Shown piece by piece: positions 60,667 to 64,000 of a stretch of DNA of 64,000 nt; the first letter of the stretch is position 1; every line of letters starts with the position of its first letter. A program made the position numbers and the translations under genes. The notes below the pieces were generated by a model, which saw only the letters and a list, made by a program, of their open reading frames with translations, had not been told where the DNA came from and did not search any database. Source of the DNA: Dyella thiooxydans (lineage in GTDB: Bacteria > Pseudomonadota > Gammaproteobacteria > Xanthomonadales > Rhodanobacteraceae); contig NZ_CP014841.1 in NCBI RefSeq assembly GCF_001641285.1, positions 3,100,001-3,164,000 on the forward strand, in the 5' to 3' direction.

Positions 60667-62322
60667 ATGGCCACCACCGGCATCACCGCGGACACCTCGC
60701 TCGATGTCAGCCATCGGCGGGTGATCTTCGCGTCCAGCCTCGGCACCGTCTTCGAGTGGTACGACTTCTACCTTTACGGTTCGCTGGCGGCGATCATCGC
60801 CAAGCAGTTCTTCTCCGGCCTCAATGAGGCGTCCGCATTCGTGTTCGCGCTGCTGGCATTCGCCGCCGGCTTCGCGGTGCGTCCGTTCGGCGCGATCGTA
60901 TTCGGTCGCATCGGCGACATGGTCGGACGCAAATACACCTTCCTGGTCACGATCCTGATCATGGGTCTGTCGACCTTCCTGGTCGGCGTATTGCCGGGCT
61001 ACAACAGCATCGGCGTGGCCGCCCCGGTGATCCTGATCGCACTGCGCCTGCTGCAGGGCCTGGCGCTGGGCGGCGAGTACGGCGGCGCGGCCACCTACGT
61101 GGCCGAGCATGCGCCGGACGGCAAGCGCGGCCTCTACACCAGCTTCATCCAGATCACCGCCACCTTCGGCCTGTTCATCTCGCTGCTGGTGATCCTGGGC
61201 TGCAAGATGGCGCTGGGTCCGAAGTTCGACGAGTGGGGCTGGCGCATCCCGTTCCTGCTGTCCTCGGTGCTGCTGGCGGTGTCGGTGTACATCCGCCTGC
61301 AGCTGTCCGAGTCGCCGGCGTTCAAGCAGATGAAGGAAGAGGGTCGTCATTCCACCGCGCCGCTGACCGAGTCGTTCGCCCGCTGGGGCAATCTCAAGGT
61401 GGTGATCCTGGCGCTGCTCGGTGCCACCGCCGGCCAGGCCGTGGTGTGGTACGCCGGCCAGTTCTACGCGATGTACTTCCTCGGCAACACGCTGAAGATC
61501 GATGCCACCACCACCCAGCTGATGATCGCCGGTGCGTTGCTGATCGGCACCCCGTTCTTCGTGGTGTTCGGCTGGCTGTCCGACCGCGTCGGCCGCAAGC
61601 CGGTAGTGCTCGCCGGCTGCCTGCTGGCCGCGCTCACCTACTTTCCGATCTTCAAGGCGCTTACCCACTACGGCAACCCGGCGATCGAGGCGGCCAGCAC
61701 GTCGGCACCGATCCGCGTCACCGCCGATCCGAAGGACTGCCACGTGCAGATCGACCTGATCGGCAAGAAGGTGTTCACCAGCTCGTGCGACGTGGCCAAG
61801 AGCTTCCTGACCAAGCGCGGCGTGCCGTATGAGAACGTCGCCGCGGCGCCGGGCACGGTCGCGGTGGTGTCGGTGGGTGGCAAGGACTTCCCGTCGTTCG
61901 ACGGTTCGCAGATGGCCAAGGCGGACTTCGCCGCCAAGGTCAAGGCGTTCGGCGAGGAGGTCGGCGCGGCGGTGAATACCGCCGGCTACCCGGCCAAGGC
62001 CGACCCGGCGATGATCAACAAGCCGATGGTGATGCTGCTGCTGTGGATCCTGGTGATCTACGTGACCATGGTCTACGGCCCGATCGCGGCATGGCTGGTG
62101 GAGATGTTCCCGACCCGTATCCGCTACACCTCGATGAGCCTGCCGTACCACATCGGCAACGGCTGGTTCGGCGGCTTCCTGCCTTCGGTGTCGTTCGGCA
62201 TCGTGGCGGCCACGGGCGATTTCTATGCCGGCCTGTGGTACCCGATCATCATTGCGGCGATGAGCGTGGTGATCGGCGGCCTGTTCCTGCACGAGACCAA
62301 GCACGTTTCCATCCACGACTGA
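60667..62322 (+). CDS. MFS metabolite:H+ symporter (MHS family)
   Basis: 551 residues from ATG 60667 (AGAGGGGAA upstream). N-terminal half has the MHS pattern [20 protein letters not shown] and [15 protein letters not shown]. The second half repeats [15 protein letters not shown]. Between helices 9 and 10 is an insert of about 110 residues (61660-62020) with two cysteines, predicted periplasmic. MHS members carry organic acids or osmolytes. Its divergence from acs suggests uptake of acetate or another short-chain acid, but the substrate is unproven. Confidence 0.85.
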   Translation: MATTGITADTSLDVSHRRVIFASSLGTVFEWYDFYLYGSLAAIIAKQFFSGLNEASAFVFALLAFAAGFAVRPFGAIVFGRIGDMVGRKYTFLVTILIMGLSTFLVGVLPGYNSIGVAAPVILIALRLLQGLALGGEYGGAATYVAEHAPDGKRGLYTSFIQITATFGLFISLLVILGCKMALGPKFDEWGWRIPFLLSSVLLAVSVYIRLQLSESPAFKQMKEEGRHSTAPLTESFARWGNLKVVILALLGATAGQAVVWYAGQFYAMYFLGNTLKIDATTTQLMIAGALLIGTPFFVVFGWLSDRVGRKPVVLAGCLLAALTYFPIFKALTHYGNPAIEAASTSAPIRVTADPKDCHVQIDLIGKKVFTSSCDVAKSFLTKRGVPYENVAAAPGTVAVVSVGGKDFPSFDGSQMAKADFAAKVKAFGEEVGAAVNTAGYPAKADPAMINKPMVMLLLWILVIYVTMVYGPIAAWLVEMFPTRIRYTSMSLPYHIGNGWFGGFLPSVSFGIVAATGDFYAGLWYPIIIAAMSVVIGGLFLHETKHVSIHD

Positions 62323-62327
62323 GCGAT

Positions 62328-62366
62328 GCCGGCACCGACCTCTCCGGGAGGGAGGTCGGCGCCGGC
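62328..62366 (+). terminator. Large hairpin after the MHS transporter
   Basis: 15-bp stem with one mismatch (62328-62342 with 62352-62366) and a 9-nt loop, 5 nt past the stop. No T-run, so it is either a Rho-assisted terminator or an mRNA stabiliser. Confidence 0.6.
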
Positions 62367-62553
62367 CTGGCCACGGTCGATGCCGCAGCTTTCTGCGCGG
62401 CGGTGCAGCGCGACGAAAGTCGTAATGCACCGGGGCAAAGTCCGCGATTAACGTGCTCCTAATGTTTCGCCACTTGCGATCGATAACGGTCGGAGCGCTA
62501 CCCGCCGGTTGCGAGCCCACTGATACCGGTCCTTCCATCCGGGGATACAAGCC

Positions 62554-63963
62554 ATGAAAAGAAATCCGATGTTCTTCGCCGTTGCCGTCGCGCTCGGGCT
62601 GGCGGTGGCCGGTCCGTCGTTTGCCGCCACCAAGCAGAAGACCGACGTAAAGGCGCTGCAGGCGCTGATCGAGAAGCAGCAGGCCCAGCTCGACGAGCAG
62701 CAGAAGGAACTGGCGCAGATGCGCGAGGCGCTGCAGCAGATCCAGGGCAATCAGCAGGCGCAACAGCAGCAGATCGAGAAGGTCGCCAGCACGCCGCCGC
62801 CCCCGCCGCCGGCCCCGTCGGCGTTCAGCAGCGCGCCCGGTGTATCGGTGGCCCTGCATGGCTTCGTCTCGGCCACCGCGTTCAGCCAGGACAAGAGCTT
62901 CACCTTCGGCAATGGCCAGAACGCTGAATTCCCGGTGCCCGGCTCGCACGGCAACACCAGTGGCTTCGACGTGCGCAACACGCGCTTCTGGCTCGACTTC
63001 AAGGGCGCCAAGTTCAACGAGAACTGGTCGGGTGGCGGCCGAATCGAGATGGATTTCTTCGGCGGCTTCAACGGCACCGGCGCCTACTCGCTGTCGCAGC
63101 CGACGCCGCGCTTGCGCCAGGCCTACATGGACCTGGCCAACGCCTCCAGCGGCACCACGATCCGCGTTGGCCAGCAGTGGGACCTGCTGTTCCCGCTCGA
63201 CAACGTGCCGGCCTCGATCACCCACATCGCCTTCCCGCTCGGCTACGGCACCGGGATGATCGGCTGGCGCTTCCCGGGCGTGGTGATGATGCAGGACCTG
63301 AACCACGGTTCGGATGGCCCGAAGTGGCGACTGGACCTGGGCGCCTTCGAGGGCTCCTGGAACGGCCCCGGCGACAACGTGAACTACCTCACCGGCGGCA
63401 ACGCCGGGTTCCGTCCGCAGCTGCAGGCGCGCCTGCACGTGCAGGACAAGGATTGGCTGGCCTACTTCGTGGCGCACTACTCGCAGATCGACCTGCGCGG
63501 CGTCGATGGCACGGCCGCCACGCCGATTGCCACCAAGATCGACAGCCAGGGCTTCGAGGTGGGCGGCAACTGGCATCCGGGCAACTGGATGTTCAAGGGC
63601 AACGTGTACACCGGCAAGGGCATGGGCCAGGTGTTCGGCGGCCTGGTGCAGTTCGGCGACATCAAGGAGAACGGCGGCTTCCTGCAGGCCGGCTACAAGT
63701 TCACGCCGAACTGGAGCGCCAACGCGTTCTACGGCTACAGCAAGCCCAAGCGCAGTGACGTGGTGGCCTGGCTGGGCCACGGCTCGGTCGGCCGACTGGA
63801 AAACCGGCAGTCCGCGCTCAACCTGATCTACACCTCGGGTGCGTACGAACTGGGCCTGGAGTACATGTACTCGGAGCTGGACAGCACGTCGGCGGCCGAT
63901 CCCACGGCCACCACCACCACCAAGGCCAACCAGGTTTCGCTCAGCGCAAAGTACAACTTCTGA
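62554..63963 (+). CDS. Outer-membrane porin (DcaP-like trimeric porin)
   Basis: 469 residues. Signal peptide ending near FAA|TK, an N-terminal coiled-coil (QALIEKQQAQLDEQQKELAQ), a Pro-rich hinge, then a beta-barrel with many alternating strands and terminal SLSAKYNF ending in Phe, as outer-membrane proteins do. The coiled-coil plus barrel layout resembles DcaP-type porins for small acids. It follows the MHS transporter by 230 bp, with a terminator hairpin between, and could be the outer-membrane entry for the same substrate. Confidence 0.85.
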   Translation: MKRNPMFFAVAVALGLAVAGPSFAATKQKTDVKALQALIEKQQAQLDEQQKELAQMREALQQIQGNQQAQQQQIEKVASTPPPPPPAPSAFSSAPGVSVALHGFVSATAFSQDKSFTFGNGQNAEFPVPGSHGNTSGFDVRNTRFWLDFKGAKFNENWSGGGRIEMDFFGGFNGTGAYSLSQPTPRLRQAYMDLANASSGTTIRVGQQWDLLFPLDNVPASITHIAFPLGYGTGMIGWRFPGVVMMQDLNHGSDGPKWRLDLGAFEGSWNGPGDNVNYLTGGNAGFRPQLQARLHVQDKDWLAYFVAHYSQIDLRGVDGTAATPIATKIDSQGFEVGGNWHPGNWMFKGNVYTGKGMGQVFGGLVQFGDIKENGGFLQAGYKFTPNWSANAFYGYSKPKRSDVVAWLGHGSVGRLENRQSALNLIYTSGAYELGLEYMYSELDSTSAADPTATTTTKANQVSLSAKYNF

Positions 63964-64000
63964 GCCGGGGCCACGGCGGGCGTCGACCGTCCGCCGTCGT

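Overview
The window is a high-GC gammaproteobacterial chromosome segment spanning the replication origin. Gene content and order point to the order Xanthomonadales, most likely family Rhodanobacteraceae (Rhodanobacter/Dyella/Frateuria-like). The pointers are rpmH-rnpA-yidC-mnmE facing away from dnaA-dnaN-recF-gyrB, a TPR-tonB-exbB-exbD-exbD cluster just after gyrB, PNGase A, RLAN-type RimK, and tryptophan-halogenase/GH144/sugar-ABC genes. This placement comes from protein family recognition, not from a database search.

Layout. 1-6.1 kb: end of a flavin-dependent (tryptophan-type) halogenase, then a tightly overlapping operon with a GH144-like secreted glucanase, a sugar-ABC binding lipoprotein, two permeases, a tiny membrane protein and gluconate kinase. 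No ATPase gene is present. 6.1-13.2 kb (mostly minus): pirin, DUF4336, a YecA-like protein, exonuclease III, a secreted HExxH peptidase and oligopeptidase A. 13.3-16 kb: cNMP-patatin lipase, gamma carbonic anhydrase and a small PTP-like protein, with a striking 21-bp inverted repeat between the first two. 16-21.2 kb (minus): a lipoprotein and a TonB-like protein that share a domain, PNGase A, a cysteine-cluster protein, aroE and lipocalin. 21.4-26.7 kb: a GGDEF-EAL protein, a RimK-type ATP-grasp ligase divergent from a GNAT acetyltransferase, and a membrane protein. 26.8-27.5 kb: a decayed Sel1-repeat gene. 27.6-34.2 kb: lptM-dapF-DUF484-xerC, a GT9 glycosyltransferase, hslVU and an unknown protein that looks internally duplicated. 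34.4-38.3 kb: poxB, a Spy-like periplasmic protein, ribokinase and pnuC.

38.3-48.6 kb is the origin region. mnmE, yidC, rnpA and rpmH (rpmH is very short but clear) run leftward. dnaA, dnaN, recF and gyrB run rightward. Perfect DnaA boxes lie before dnaA and in the dnaA-dnaN spacer (likely oriC). Two parS-like sites lie inside recF, one of them abutting the extended -10 promoter of gyrB. 48.8-52.6 kb: TPR protein, TonB (with a (CCG)13 tract), ExbB and two ExbDs, energising outer-membrane uptake. 52.6-54.1 kb: pdxJ and a phosphopantetheinyl transferase.

54.2-64 kb is an acetate/short-chain-acid module: a CrbS-like SSS-domain hybrid histidine kinase, a CrbR/ErdR-like response regulator, acs, an MHS-family MFS transporter and a DcaP-like porin. 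Together these suggest sensing, outer- and inner-membrane uptake, and activation of acetate or a related acid; poxB at 34 kb could supply acetate. No tRNA, rRNA, CRISPR array, intact IS or prophage was seen.
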